Source: JASHPR01 sp963833885
GTDB taxonomy: Bacteria; Actinomycetota; Actinomycetes; Streptosporangiales; Streptosporangiaceae
Assembly: GCA_963833885.1 (NCBI GenBank)
Contig: CAWHZU010000027.1
Coordinates: 124,001-188,000, forward strand
Length of the DNA stretch: 64,000 nt
Direction: 5' to 3'
Below are positions 15,806 to 25,600 of the stretch, piece by piece. The position numbers and the translations under genes were made by a program. Below the pieces are notes generated by a model. It saw nothing but the letters and a program-made list of their open reading frames with translations, was not told where the DNA came from and made no database searches. Each line of letters starts with the position of its first letter. Positions within the stretch are counted from its first letter, which is position 1.

Positions 15806-16591
15806 CTAGCCGGTCAGCAGCCTGACCGGGTCCTTGCGGCTGCTGCCCTCGACCAGCCGGACATGGTAGAGGAATCGCCAGCGCTTCCCGGTCAGCAGGA
15901 ACTCGGCCGCAATATTTCCCCCGCCCCCACCACCCTCGCCCCCACCACCCCCTTCGGCGCCGGGCACTCCGGCAAGGGGGGTGATGCCGTTCAGGAGCGC
16001 TTCGGGATCACCCCGGTGCCGCTCTGTGGCCGAGCGCGCGTCGACGATGTCCACGACCTCGCCGCTGGCCACGTCGATCCCGGCCAGATAGGAGCGCGGC
16101 AAGATGTTCGCCCATACTCGCCCATCGGCCCACGCGAGGTCGTTGAGCCCGCCGACGCGCTGCCCGCCGCAGCGCACCACGACGACGTCGAGCGGCGCGA
16201 GCGTCCGCGGATCGCGCCTGACGAGCTCGCTGCTTCCGTCGCTGGTCAGCACGTACGGGCCGGCCGTGCAGATGCCCCAGCCGTCACGGTTGTAGCGGAC
16301 CGTTTCCAGCAAGGTCAGGCTGAGCGGGTCCCAGCGCAGGGCGACCCGCTCGCGCCAGGTGAGCTGCCAAAGGTGAGCCCCCGCCCGGCAGATGCCTTCG
16401 CCGAACACCTCCGGGGGCACCGCCACGGCGGCCTCCACCCGGTCCCTGCCGAGCTGGTAGCGCCGGATCGCGGACTGGCCGTACAGGCCGGTGCTCTCCC
16501 AAACCGTCCCGCCCTCGGCGATCAGGCCCTGGGTGAAGCCCCGGTCGGGATGCGGCAACCGGCGCAGCACCTTGAGGCGGTGGTACCTCAC
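15806..16591 (-). CDS. Glutaminyl-peptide cyclotransferase (glutamine cyclotransferase)
   Basis: A 261-residue five-bladed propeller of the plant/bacterial QC type, which converts N-terminal Gln to pyroglutamate. PHPDRGFTQGLIAEGGTVWESTGLYG, read in parts, is the first blade; WANILPRSYLAGID and NGITPLAG are later signature blocks. No signal peptide, so apparently cytoplasmic. A run of about 13 Gly/Glu residues near 212-226 replaces the usual short loop before FLLTGKRWRFLYHVRLV. GTG start at 16591. Confidence 0.85.
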   Translation of the reverse strand: MRYHRLKVLRRLPHPDRGFTQGLIAEGGTVWESTGLYGQSAIRRYQLGRDRVEAAVAVPPEVFGEGICRAGAHLWQLTWRERVALRWDPLSLTLLETVRYNRDGWGICTAGPYVLTSDGSSELVRRDPRTLAPLDVVVVRCGGQRVGGLNDLAWADGRVWANILPRSYLAGIDVASGEVVDIVDARSATERHRGDPEALLNGITPLAGVPGAEGGGGGEGGGGGGNIAAEFLLTGKRWRFLYHVRLVEGSSRKDPVRLLTG

Positions 16592-16627
16592 CCCCGGTAC
16601 CTCACCCGCGACGGCCGCGCTGTCCGG

Positions 16628-19198
16628 TCAGGATCCCCCGCCGGTCTCGTCATCGCCCCTCGCTGGATCGGACCCGTTAGCGCCAGGCTCGCTGCCCTGG
16701 CCGTTAGCGCCGGGCTCGCTGCCCTGGCCGGTAGCGCTGGGTGGCCCCAGCCGCTCCGCCGCTCCGGTCCCGTTCCCTTGATCCCGGATGGCCAGCGGAT
16801 CCGGGTCCGGCGCCACCATCCAGCCCTTGGCCCCGGATGCGGCGAGCACCGGCTGGGGGATCTCGGGCATGTTCAGCGCGATCCTGCTGTGGTCGCGGTG
16901 CGCCACGGCCGCGTTCAGGTGGTAGGCCTCCAGCTCCTGCATCAGGCCTGGGTCCGCGTACGCGCGGCCGTCGACGAACGGGCCCTGCGTCTGCTCGATC
17001 ACCGCGATCACATCATCGCCGGTCAGCGTCTTGTGGGTCTCCAGCGCGTGGGCCAGCGCGAGCACCTGATGCCGGTTCTCGGTAATGATGTCCTGCACCC
17101 GTCCGAGCAGCCCGTTCAGGGTGTCCTCGATCCGGTCCGCCAGCGCCCGGCGCACATCGGCCTCGGGGTCCTGACCCTTCTTCTTCCGGCCGCCGACCCC
17201 GCCGCCCGGCGAGCCCACCTCCAGCCGCTTGGCGGTGGAGTACGAGGAGACCGTCGACCCCATGCCCCAGAAGCCCTCCATGAACGAGGCCACGGTGGTC
17301 GCCGACTCCAGGTCACCGGAAACCCCGGACGAGCTGTCGTTGTTGAAGAACATCCGCTCCCCGGCCAGCGACGCCAGCGAGACCAGGATGTCGGTCTCGT
17401 ACTCACTGCGCCAGCGGGTGAACTGGTCCTCCGGGGGGATGCTCGCCACCATCCCGAGGTAGTCGCTGCCCTTCTCGATGGTTGCGATGTCGATCTCCAT
17501 GTGCTGGCGGGTCCGGTACGCTACGAGCGCGTGGCACGCCTCGTGGACGGCGACCGCGTGCCGCTCCCGCTCGATGTACTCCACGTCCTGGGGCGGGCCG
17601 AGCTCCTTGAGCTGCTTGGCCTTGATCACGTCCCGCCAGGTGATGACGTCGCGGCCGTCCCGGATGGCGTGGATCAGCGACTCGTTGACCAGGTCCTTGA
17701 TCGTGGCACCGGTCGCGTACGGGGTGATGACGGCGAGCTTGTCCATGTCCTCCGGGGTGAGCTCGTGCCGGACCTTGGCGAAGTAGCCCTCGTAGGTGCG
17801 CACCCGGCCTGCCTTCGACGGGTAGCCCACCTTGTAGATCCGGTCGATACGGCCGGGGCGCAGCAGCGCCTCGTCCAGCGACTCCGGCATGTTGGACGCC
17901 ATCATGACCAGCATCCGGTACTTCGGCGGCGGCTTGGGCCGCATGCCGAGCGTCCGCCGGACGACGCGGTTGATGAAGCCGCGCGGCTTCTTCAGCCCGG
18001 ACAGCTCGGTCAGCAGGGCCTGCAGCGTGCCCATGCCGCCGCCGCCGTTCATGCCCATGCCCATCATCTGCTTGTTGCGCCGGGTGTCCGGCTCCTCGCC
18101 GACCGACGAGGACAGGGCGCGCTGCGCGAGCCGCCACTGCACGTCCTGTGACAGGTAGGAGAAGCCGTGGCAGCCGCCGGCCTGCCAGGCCGCAGGCGTG
18201 TCGCGGGGGAAGCCCGGGCCGCCCTGGGCCATGGCGCCGCGGCTGCCCAGCGAGTCGGCCTCGTCGAAGAAGACAATGACGCCGCCGTAACGCAGCGCCA
18301 GCTTGCGCAGCTTGCGGAACAGCGACTTGACCTTCAGGATGCCGACGCCCATGAACATGTTGATGAAGGCGCCCGGGTCCACGAACACGTACGGCCGGCC
18401 TGTCTCCCCCGCCACCGCCTCGGCCATCAGCGTCTTGCCGGTGCCGGGCGGCCCCCAGAGCAGGATCCCGCCGGGCACGTACCCGCCCCGGGACTCGATC
18501 TGCTCCGGGTCCTCGAGGTAGAGGATGTTCTCCTTGACCCGCGCCAGGACGTGGTCCTGGCCCCAGACGTCGGAGAACCGGGTCTTGATGTCGTCCGGGA
18601 AGTAGACGTCCACGCCGCCGCGGGACAGGAACCAGAAGATCGCGCCGAACTGGAGCACCACGAAGAGCAGGATGACCAGCAACTGGAGCACGAACGGCAG
18701 CGCGTGCCAGATGTAGCTCGGCATGTGCGCCAGCGCCACCGCGGGGTTGGTGTGCGTCACCTTGCCCGCGATGACCGCGATGACCGCGATCCAGAAAACC
18801 CAGACGACCACGCGCCACATGCGGTACCTGGTCCACGGCGACAGCCTGCGGTGGGTCGTCCCGTCCAGGCGGCCGAAGAACTTCTTCGTCCAGAACCGGT
18901 GGTAGCCGGCCCAGTGCTCGCTGATCAGGAAGTGCACCTGGCGGATGAGCTCCAGGGCGATCAGGGCGAAGACCCACCCGCCGGATGTGACCTCGATCCG
19001 CATCGCGTCGACGAAGCCGACCAGCGGGTTGGACGCCATGACGGACCACACGAGGACGAACCACAGGAGCACCAGCAGAAGCAGGAACTTCACCCGGTCC
19101 CAGATCGGGAGCGGCTTGCGGGTCGGCCTCTCGTCGTCCCGCGGCCGGCCTGCGTAACTGCGCATTTCGTCCGGGGCGCTTGGCGGGGCCATGGTCAT
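16628..19198 (-). CDS. FtsH-like membrane AAA+ metalloprotease
   Basis: An 856-residue protein. Residues ~35-200 hold four hydrophobic segments; the AAA domain has Walker A GPPGTGKT (~249), Walker B VIVFFDEAD (~300), an inserted Gly/Met-rich loop of ~70 residues (~315-385), and the SRH block ALLRPGRIDRIYKVG. A zinc-protease motif HEACH near 549 matches FtsH/M41 HExxH, followed by a helical domain. The last ~100 residues are low-complexity with a twofold GQGSEPGAN unit. It is longer and has more membrane spans than housekeeping FtsH, so I read it as a second, divergent member. AGGAG precedes ATG 19198. Confidence 0.85.
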   Translation of the reverse strand: MTMAPPSAPDEMRSYAGRPRDDERPTRKPLPIWDRVKFLLLLVLLWFVLVWSVMASNPLVGFVDAMRIEVTSGGWVFALIALELIRQVHFLISEHWAGYHRFWTKKFFGRLDGTTHRRLSPWTRYRMWRVVVWVFWIAVIAVIAGKVTHTNPAVALAHMPSYIWHALPFVLQLLVILLFVVLQFGAIFWFLSRGGVDVYFPDDIKTRFSDVWGQDHVLARVKENILYLEDPEQIESRGGYVPGGILLWGPPGTGKTLMAEAVAGETGRPYVFVDPGAFINMFMGVGILKVKSLFRKLRKLALRYGGVIVFFDEADSLGSRGAMAQGGPGFPRDTPAAWQAGGCHGFSYLSQDVQWRLAQRALSSSVGEEPDTRRNKQMMGMGMNGGGGMGTLQALLTELSGLKKPRGFINRVVRRTLGMRPKPPPKYRMLVMMASNMPESLDEALLRPGRIDRIYKVGYPSKAGRVRTYEGYFAKVRHELTPEDMDKLAVITPYATGATIKDLVNESLIHAIRDGRDVITWRDVIKAKQLKELGPPQDVEYIERERHAVAVHEACHALVAYRTRQHMEIDIATIEKGSDYLGMVASIPPEDQFTRWRSEYETDILVSLASLAGERMFFNNDSSSGVSGDLESATTVASFMEGFWGMGSTVSSYSTAKRLEVGSPGGGVGGRKKKGQDPEADVRRALADRIEDTLNGLLGRVQDIITENRHQVLALAHALETHKTLTGDDVIAVIEQTQGPFVDGRAYADPGLMQELEAYHLNAAVAHRDHSRIALNMPEIPQPVLAASGAKGWMVAPDPDPLAIRDQGNGTGAAERLGPPSATGQGSEPGANGQGSEPGANGSDPARGDDETGGGS

Positions 19199-19280
19199 CG
19201 TGGGCTCCTGACCGAGAAGGATTGCATGTGCGCGTCAGGGCTCGGGCCTGTTGCGCCAGGTTGCCAGGACCGGGCGGGCA

Positions 19281-19928
19281 TCAGGACCCTCCTCCTACCG
19301 TGAACGAATCGACGACGTCAGAGATCTGCTTGTAGTTGGACGCGAAGCAGGTCTCTGTGCACTGCACGAGCAGGAAGTAGAGCTTGGTGGTGTCCGAATT
19401 GGTCATCACGGTCAGGTCGAACGTCTCCGGTGCGGTGCCAAGGTCGTAGTCGAATATCTCGCGGATACCCCTGTTGTGGTCGCTATCCGTAATCACCTGG
19501 TCGCTGAGTGACTGAAAACCCTCGAGTTCCTCGTGGTCAGCGGAGGCGGCCTTGCGCGCCGACGCGGTCACCGGCAGCAGCAGGTCGCGCATGCTGTTGA
19601 ACGAGATCTCGCCCTGCTCGTTCGACGACAGGCTGATCACGCTCGCGTAGGCGACCGGCTGCGACGTCGCCGCGAAGACGTGGTCGACCGATGGCTTCGA
19701 GTTCGCGTCAAATGCCCGCGACCAGAGGTAGCTGCCCTCCTGGGAGGATGAGCCCTCGGCCGACTGCAGGCTCGACTCGGGCACCTGGTGCCAGCTCGGC
19801 GGGACCTTGAAGTAGGCGCTGTCGGCAGAATCCGACACGTAGTTGTACTGCGGGGTCAGACTGCATCCAGCTGCTGACAATCCCACGATTACCAGCGCCG
19901 CGACACGGTACAGATGCCGCAGTCTCAC
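19281..19928 (-). CDS. Putative lipoprotein
   Basis: A 215-residue protein with a signal peptide ending in the lipobox LSAAGC (Cys22), so it should be anchored to the outer face of the membrane. The mature part starts with polar residues and has two further Cys (CTETC) near 190. No known domain recognised. GTG 19928 follows GGGGAGG closely. It sits just upstream of the FtsH-like gene on the same strand, about 80 bp away, so shared transcription is possible. Confidence 0.75.
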   Translation of the reverse strand: MRLRHLYRVAALVIVGLSAAGCSLTPQYNYVSDSADSAYFKVPPSWHQVPESSLQSAEGSSSQEGSYLWSRAFDANSKPSVDHVFAATSQPVAYASVISLSSNEQGEISFNSMRDLLLPVTASARKAASADHEELEGFQSLSDQVITDSDHNRGIREIFDYDLGTAPETFDLTVMTNSDTTKLYFLLVQCTETCFASNYKQISDVVDSFTVGGGS

Positions 19929-20150
19929 GGGCGCCCTCCCCAGGTAGGAGCTTGGCCACTCATCGGAAAACGGGCTGGCCCTCCTGCTGGTTCACGAAAG
20001 GTACTTATCTCGAGTATGAGGGGCGGAGGCCCCGGAGCGCCAATGTGGCCCGCTACCATTCTGTTACCTAACTTCCCTATCTGACTTCCCTGGTCCGCCG
20101 CCAGCTCATGCGGATGCGCGGACTCACGCGATCCGGATTAGGCTGCGGCT

Positions 20151-20516
20151 ATGACTTCCCGCTCACTCGTCGTCAAGGTCACCGCGGGCAAGGACGACCA
20201 GGAACGCTGCAACCAGGCCTTCACCGTCGCCGCGACGGGCGTCGCCAGCGGTCTTCAGGTGTCGCTGTGGCTGACCGGCGAAGCTGCCTGGTTCGCCTTG
20301 CCCGACCGCGCCGACGACGTGGCGCTTCCGCACGCGGCGCCGCTTACCCAGCTGCTGGCACGCGTGCTCGCGGAAGGGACCGTGACTGTCTGCTCCCAGT
20401 GCGCGTCGCGGCGGGACATCACCGCCGAGGACATCATCAAGGGAGTCCGCATCGCGGGTGCTTCGACGTTCCTGGCCGAGATCATGGCCGACGGCACGCA
20501 GGCAATCGTGTACTGA
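20151..20516 (+). CDS. DsrE-family protein
   Basis: A 121-residue single-domain DsrE/YchN-like protein: SLVVKVTAGKDDQERCNQAF opens it, then AATGVASGLQVSLWLTGEAAW, a CSQCASRRDI segment with a Cys pair (residues ~82-85), and IIKGVRIAGASTFLAEIMAD at the end. Such proteins occur in sulfur relay or as small oligomers of unknown role. ATG 20151 has TAGGCT six bases upstream and no ribosome-binding site, so a leaderless start is likely. Confidence 0.8.
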   Translation: MTSRSLVVKVTAGKDDQERCNQAFTVAATGVASGLQVSLWLTGEAAWFALPDRADDVALPHAAPLTQLLARVLAEGTVTVCSQCASRRDITAEDIIKGVRIAGASTFLAEIMADGTQAIVY

Positions 20517-20618
20517 GCCGTACCGCGGTGGTGCGCCGCGCGTGACGGCGCTTGATGAGCTTGGCTTCGTCGCCGCGGTCGATGACCGGGTCCGCGCCCA
20601 GCCAAAGGTTGGCCGCGG

Positions 20619-21431
20619 CTATCCCGCCACGGCAGTCAGGCGCTCGTCCCGCAGCCGGCGGGCCCATTCCTCGTCGGCCCCCGGAAGCGCGGCCAGCGGT
20701 CCGGCCACCCAGGACAGCAGCAGGTCGGCCAAGCCAGGGTTGCGCACCAGCACCGGGCCGTGCAGGTAGGTCCCGACCACCCGGCCCGCGTACGCGCCCT
20801 CGGTGCCGTCGCCGTTGCCCACCCCCGTGGTGACCCGCGCCAGTGGCCGGGCCCCGGGGCCGAGAGTGGTGACCCCCTGATGGTTCTCGAACCCGGTGAG
20901 CCTGGGCACACCGAGCTGGGGATCGACGTCGGCGACGATCTCGCCAACACCGCGCCGCTCGCCGCGTCCGCTCCGGATGTCCAGGATGCCCAGCCCGGGC
21001 ACCGGCTCGCCCTCGGCACCGCCGAACTCAGTGCCCAGCACCTGGTAGCCGGCGCACACGGCCAGCAGCACGGCGCCGCCGCTGGCGGCGGCGACGAGGC
21101 CGCCGTCCGCGCGCAGCCGCCGCGCCGCGAGGACCTGCGGCAAGTCCTCGCCGCCGCCCATCAGGTAGATGTCACCGGTGCGGGGCACCGGCTGATCCGC
21201 GTTCACCGCCAGGGCCTCGGTGTCGATGCCGCGTAGCCTGGCCCGGCGCTCGAGCACGAGCAGGTTGCCGCGGTCACCGTACGTGCTGAGCAGGTCCGGA
21301 TAAACCCAAATCAGCCGCATGCTGCTCGGCCCGCGGCGACGCCTGCCCGGCCGGGAAGGCCGCTCTAGTGCGGGCTGATCCGGCTCGGGCGCCCGGTGGC
21401 GCGGGGTCATCGGCCTCCCATTCCCGTTCAT
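20619..21431 (-). CDS. gatD: Lipid II isoglutaminyl synthase, glutamine amidotransferase subunit GatD
   Basis: With MurT it amidates the alpha-carboxyl of D-Glu in lipid II. A 270-residue class-I amidotransferase of the CobB/CobQ type: LIWVYPDLLSTYGDRGN and YLMGGGEDLPQ at the front, the nucleophile in LAVCAGYQVLG and the His in VGTYLHGPVLVRNP. ATG 21431 overlaps the murT stop as ATGA; the first ~37 residues are Pro/Arg-rich and an alternative ATG lies at 21318, exactly where family similarity begins. Confidence 0.9.
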   Translation of the reverse strand: MNGNGRPMTPRHRAPEPDQPALERPSRPGRRRRGPSSMRLIWVYPDLLSTYGDRGNLLVLERRARLRGIDTEALAVNADQPVPRTGDIYLMGGGEDLPQVLAARRLRADGGLVAAASGGAVLLAVCAGYQVLGTEFGGAEGEPVPGLGILDIRSGRGERRGVGEIVADVDPQLGVPRLTGFENHQGVTTLGPGARPLARVTTGVGNGDGTEGAYAGRVVGTYLHGPVLVRNPGLADLLLSWVAGPLAALPGADEEWARRLRDERLTAVAG

Positions 21432-22666
21432 TCGGCCCTGCCAAGCGCGGTCCGGATCTGCTGGAACGCGGTGTAGTTGGCTATCACATCCAGGGGCCCG
21501 GGGGGCACCTGCTGCACCGCATCGTCCACGCCGTCGGCCAGCCTGAACTCGACCTGGTCCGCCTCGAGCCTGACCGCGAGATCGATCTTGCGCTCGCCGG
21601 TGACCAGCACGGGGCGGCCGCGCAGCACCCGGTAGTCCACGTCCCACAGCCAGGACGTGTCCTTGCCGTCCGGCACCCTGGCGTTGACGGCCAGCAGCAC
21701 CGGAGTCGGCGGCGGGGCAAGCACGTCGAACGCCTCGAGCCAGCCGGCCGGGTTCTTGGCCAGCAGCAGCCGCAGCACCCGCCCGGCCCGCTCCAGCTGG
21801 GTGTACCGGCCGGCCACCGAGGTCACCTCGCGGAGCCGGGGCAGCGCCTGCTCCACGCCTGCGCCGAAGAACTCCGCCACCGCGAGCGCCACCACCGCGT
21901 TCGCCCGGTTGGCCCGGCCAGGCAGCGCCAGCGACAGCTCGTGGACCCGGCCGCGGGGGTCGATCACGGAGTCCGCGTCAAGCACCCACCTGGTGGCCGG
22001 CCTGGCGAAGCCGCACTCACCGCAGCGCCAGTCGATCTCGTCCCGCAGCAGGTGCGAGCCGCACTGCGGGCAGCACCAGGAGTCCTCCCGCCAGCGCTGC
22101 CCGGCCGCAACCCAGGTAATCCGCTTCGCCCCGCTCGCCGCCCAGGCGATGAGCGGGTCGTCGGCGTTGGCGACGACCTCGGTGTCGCAGGCGTCGGCCA
22201 GCGCCTCCCGCCAGCGCCGGGCCACCAGCCAGATCTCGGCTGCCCGGTCCATCTGGTCCCGGCTCAGGTTCAGCAGCGTGACCACCTTGGGCGCGGTCAT
22301 GTCGATCATGGCGGGCAGGTACCGCTCGTCGACCTCCAGCACCCCGAACGGCGCGGTGCGGGCCTGCCCGAGCGCGGAAGCCAGCCCGGCCTCCATGTTC
22401 GCTCCGAAGGCGTTGGAGGCGACTTCCTGACCCAGCGCACCGAGCGCCGCCGTGATCAGCCTGGTGGTGGTCGTCTTGCCGTTGGTGCCGGTCACCAGCA
22501 CGATCTGGCGGCCCGTGGCGAGCAGCCGGAGCAAGTCGGGTTCCATGCGCAGGCCGACGACGCCGCCGATCACCGACCCGTCGCCGCGCCCGGCCATGCG
22601 CGACATCCGTCCCGCGGCACCGCCGACGGTCGTCGCCAGGCGCGCGCGCAGCGGAAGCTTTCCCAT
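21428..22666 (-). CDS. murT: Lipid II isoglutaminyl synthase, Mur ligase subunit MurT
   Basis: ATP-dependent ligase partner of GatD. 412 residues with the P-loop VLVTGTNGKTTTTRLI (~57-72), the Mur-ligase block LLNLSRDQMDRAAEIW, and a four-Cys zinc ribbon (CPQC ... CGEC) characteristic of MurT, then a DUF1727 C-terminal domain (YTQLERAGRVLRLLLAKNP; VIANYTAFQQIR). ATG 22666 lies 11 bp after the HerA-like gene stop, implying a three-gene transcript. Confidence 0.92.
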   Translation of the reverse strand: MGKLPLRARLATTVGGAAGRMSRMAGRGDGSVIGGVVGLRMEPDLLRLLATGRQIVLVTGTNGKTTTTRLITAALGALGQEVASNAFGANMEAGLASALGQARTAPFGVLEVDERYLPAMIDMTAPKVVTLLNLSRDQMDRAAEIWLVARRWREALADACDTEVVANADDPLIAWAASGAKRITWVAAGQRWREDSWCCPQCGSHLLRDEIDWRCGECGFARPATRWVLDADSVIDPRGRVHELSLALPGRANRANAVVALAVAEFFGAGVEQALPRLREVTSVAGRYTQLERAGRVLRLLLAKNPAGWLEAFDVLAPPPTPVLLAVNARVPDGKDTSWLWDVDYRVLRGRPVLVTGERKIDLAVRLEADQVEFRLADGVDDAVQQVPPGPLDVIANYTAFQQIRTALGRAE

Positions 22667-22677
22667 GGCCGCCGATG

Positions 22678-25600
22678 CTATCCGGCAACGGTGCCGTTGG
22701 AGGCGGCGGCCGACGACGGCGCCGTCGCCGCGGCCTGGTCCTCGCCCCCGACAATGAACCGGCGGGGCCAGCTCAGCACGGCCTCCAGCCAGCCGACGAT
22801 CCCCATCTCGCCCGCCGCCTGGCGCAACTGCCCGCGATGGCTCACGCCGATCACGACGGCGGCCAGGTCGTCCGCGAAGCCACGCTGCTCGTCGTCGCCG
22901 AGCAGCACGGTCCAGGCGGGCCGCCGGTTTCGGCTGAGCTCCATCGACAGCGTGTGCCTGCGCAGCCCGGTGACCCGCTGGCCGACCCGCAGACCCGGGC
23001 CGTCGGCCAGGCCGTCCAGCCGGTACTCGAGCGCAGGCGCCGGGGCGAACGGGTCCGGCTGGTCGGCGCCGAACGGGCACACCCGCTCGACCTCGTGCAG
23101 CCACTTCAGCTGCGGGATCACCCAGTCCGGCCCGGGCGGGGCACCCGCTCCCTTCCCCCCATCCAGGAGCCTCAGCGCGGTCTCGGCGGCGGCCGACGTC
23201 AGGCGCACCGGGTCGTAATAGGCACGGACCGCTATCGCCCGGCCGAGCAGCGACCTGTCTACGGCCGTGGCCAGCAGGCACTCGCGCAGCCGCTGGTCCA
23301 GCTCGGCCCAGCGGGCACGCAGCGATGCGGGCACCACCGGCAGCGGCCGGTTGGTCAGGAACGCCAGCACCAGGGCCTCGGCCCAGATCCGCAGCCAGGC
23401 GTCCTCGGGCGATGCCGCGAGCAGGTCGGCGGCGCGCAGCTCGAGCAGGTTGCAGGCGCGGCCGGTCACGCACACCGGACCGCAGGCCGAAGAGCGCCTG
23501 CCGCGCACCGGGACCGAGCGGTCGTGCGCCTGCTCCAGCCGCTCCTTGCTGCCGCCGAACGGGACCCGGATTCGCACCGGCCGGTCCATGCCGTCGGCGA
23601 AGACCGCCGCCACCCCCGGCCGCAGCGAGACCACCTGCCGCGACTGGTCCGGGTCCAGGTTCATGGCCGCGCCGACGACCTCGCGGTCGTCGTTCGCCGG
23701 CAGCCGGTGCAGAACCTTCAGCGCGGTGTTCTTGATCACGTCAGGGAGGAGCTTGGCCGGGATCTGCTCCACGACCATGATCCCCTCGCCGTAGGCGCGT
23801 ATCTCCGCGAGCAGGCTAGCGAACAGCTCGACGGCGTGCCCGCTCGCGCCCTCTCTGCTGGCGCGCAGCAGCCGGTGCGCCTCCTCGATGACGATCACGT
23901 GTGTGAGGCCGTCCGCCGGGGCGGTGCGGGCGCGCATCCGCAGGTGCTCGACCAGCCGGATGATCAGCGTGCCGATCAGGAACGCCTTGTCCTCGTCGTT
24001 GGCGACGTCCTCGATCGCCAGCACCACGTTGCGCCGCAGCAGCTCGGCGATGTCGGCCGGGTGCCCGCCCTCGAAGAACCGGCCCGCAGAGCCGGTCCGC
24101 AGCGAGCGCAGCCGCACGTCGACAAAGCCCCGGACGTCGGCCTGCAGTTCCCGGCCGTAGCCGACGTCGCCGATGACGCCGAGCGCCGCGCGCTGCAGCT
24201 GGGCGAGGGTCGGGACGGCGGGTGCGGCCCGTGCTCCCGGCCGCCCTGCCCCGGTCACCGGGTCCCAGCCGCAGTCCTCGTAGGCCCGCTGCAGCGCCTG
24301 CGAGATGATCTGCGGGAACGGCTCCCTGGCGTCGAACGCGGCCAGGAACAGCGCCCGCACCATGTCGATGTGCGCCTGCACCGGGTAACCCGGCTCTGGT
24401 TCCAGCGGGTTCACCGACAGCGGCACCGCGGCCGGGTCGGACGGGTTGATGACCGTGATGTGGCCGTTTTCGGCGATCCGGCCTGCCATGGCCGCGTACT
24501 CGGACTTGACCGGCTCGATCGCGAGCCAGGGGATGCCGACCCCGGTCAGCTGCTCGAGCATGTGCCGGACCGTCTGCGACTTGCCGGAACCGGTGGCGCC
24601 GGTGACGAACGCGTGCCGGTTCAGCGTGGCGAGCGGAACCCGGAACCTGCCGACCCGCCGGTCCTGGCCGTCCAGGATCGCGCCGAGATCGATGGCTGCG
24701 TCGCCCCTGGGATCACCGTCCGCCGACATCTCGGCGCTCAGCGCGCCGACGGCCTCGTTCATGGTCTCGCTGGTCACGTCGAAGCTGGTGGGGTCCAGCA
24801 CTCGCACGCCGGGCACCTCACCACGCGGCAGGCCGGTGAGCGCGGCGAGGGCGCCGGCCGTGGCGGCGAACGGCACCTGCGCGCCGTCAACCGGGTCGGC
24901 GAGCTTGCTCGCCAGCGCGTCGGCAAGGTCGCGGGGTTCCTCGGCGCTGCGCAGCCGGTACGGATGCGCAGCGAGGTCGACGGAGCCGACCAGCACCGGT
25001 GCGATCAATCGCAGTTCCTGCTCGGTCGCCGCGCCAGCCAGGACCCGCACGTTCCAGAGCCCGGCCTCCCGGAACGCGTCGAGCTCGGCGAGACGGCGCT
25101 CGGCCCGGCTGGCGTCGAACCGGGAATGCTCCTCGTCGTAGCGCCGCAGCACGTTCAGCTGGGTACGCAGCTCGGCGATCTCGGTATCGATGAGCTCAGA
25201 CGGCTCCGCGACCACCAGCCAGCCGAACGGCCTGGCCATGAGCGTCACCAGCGCCGACTCGAACAGCGTCTGGCGCCGGCCCCCCGCGTCGTTGCCCCCC
25301 CGGCGCCCGTCGCGAGCGCCCAGATAGCCGACGGCCGCCTCCACGGTGAGCTGCGGCGTGTCCCAGCCGAGCGGCGGGGCCTGGCGTCCCGGGCAGGGCG
25401 CCCAAAGCAGGCGGTCAAGGTCGGTCAGCAGGCTGCCCGGCATCGGCACGCCGCGGGCTCCCCACGGGAACAGCAGTTCCTTCGGCTCGAACAGGCTGCT
25501 CGGCTCGATGGCGTCCACCGTCTCGAGCGCGCCTCTGCCGGACCTGCTCGGCTCGACGATCACGCTCGCGCCGCCTGCCGGGCCCGAGCCCAGCGGCCGG

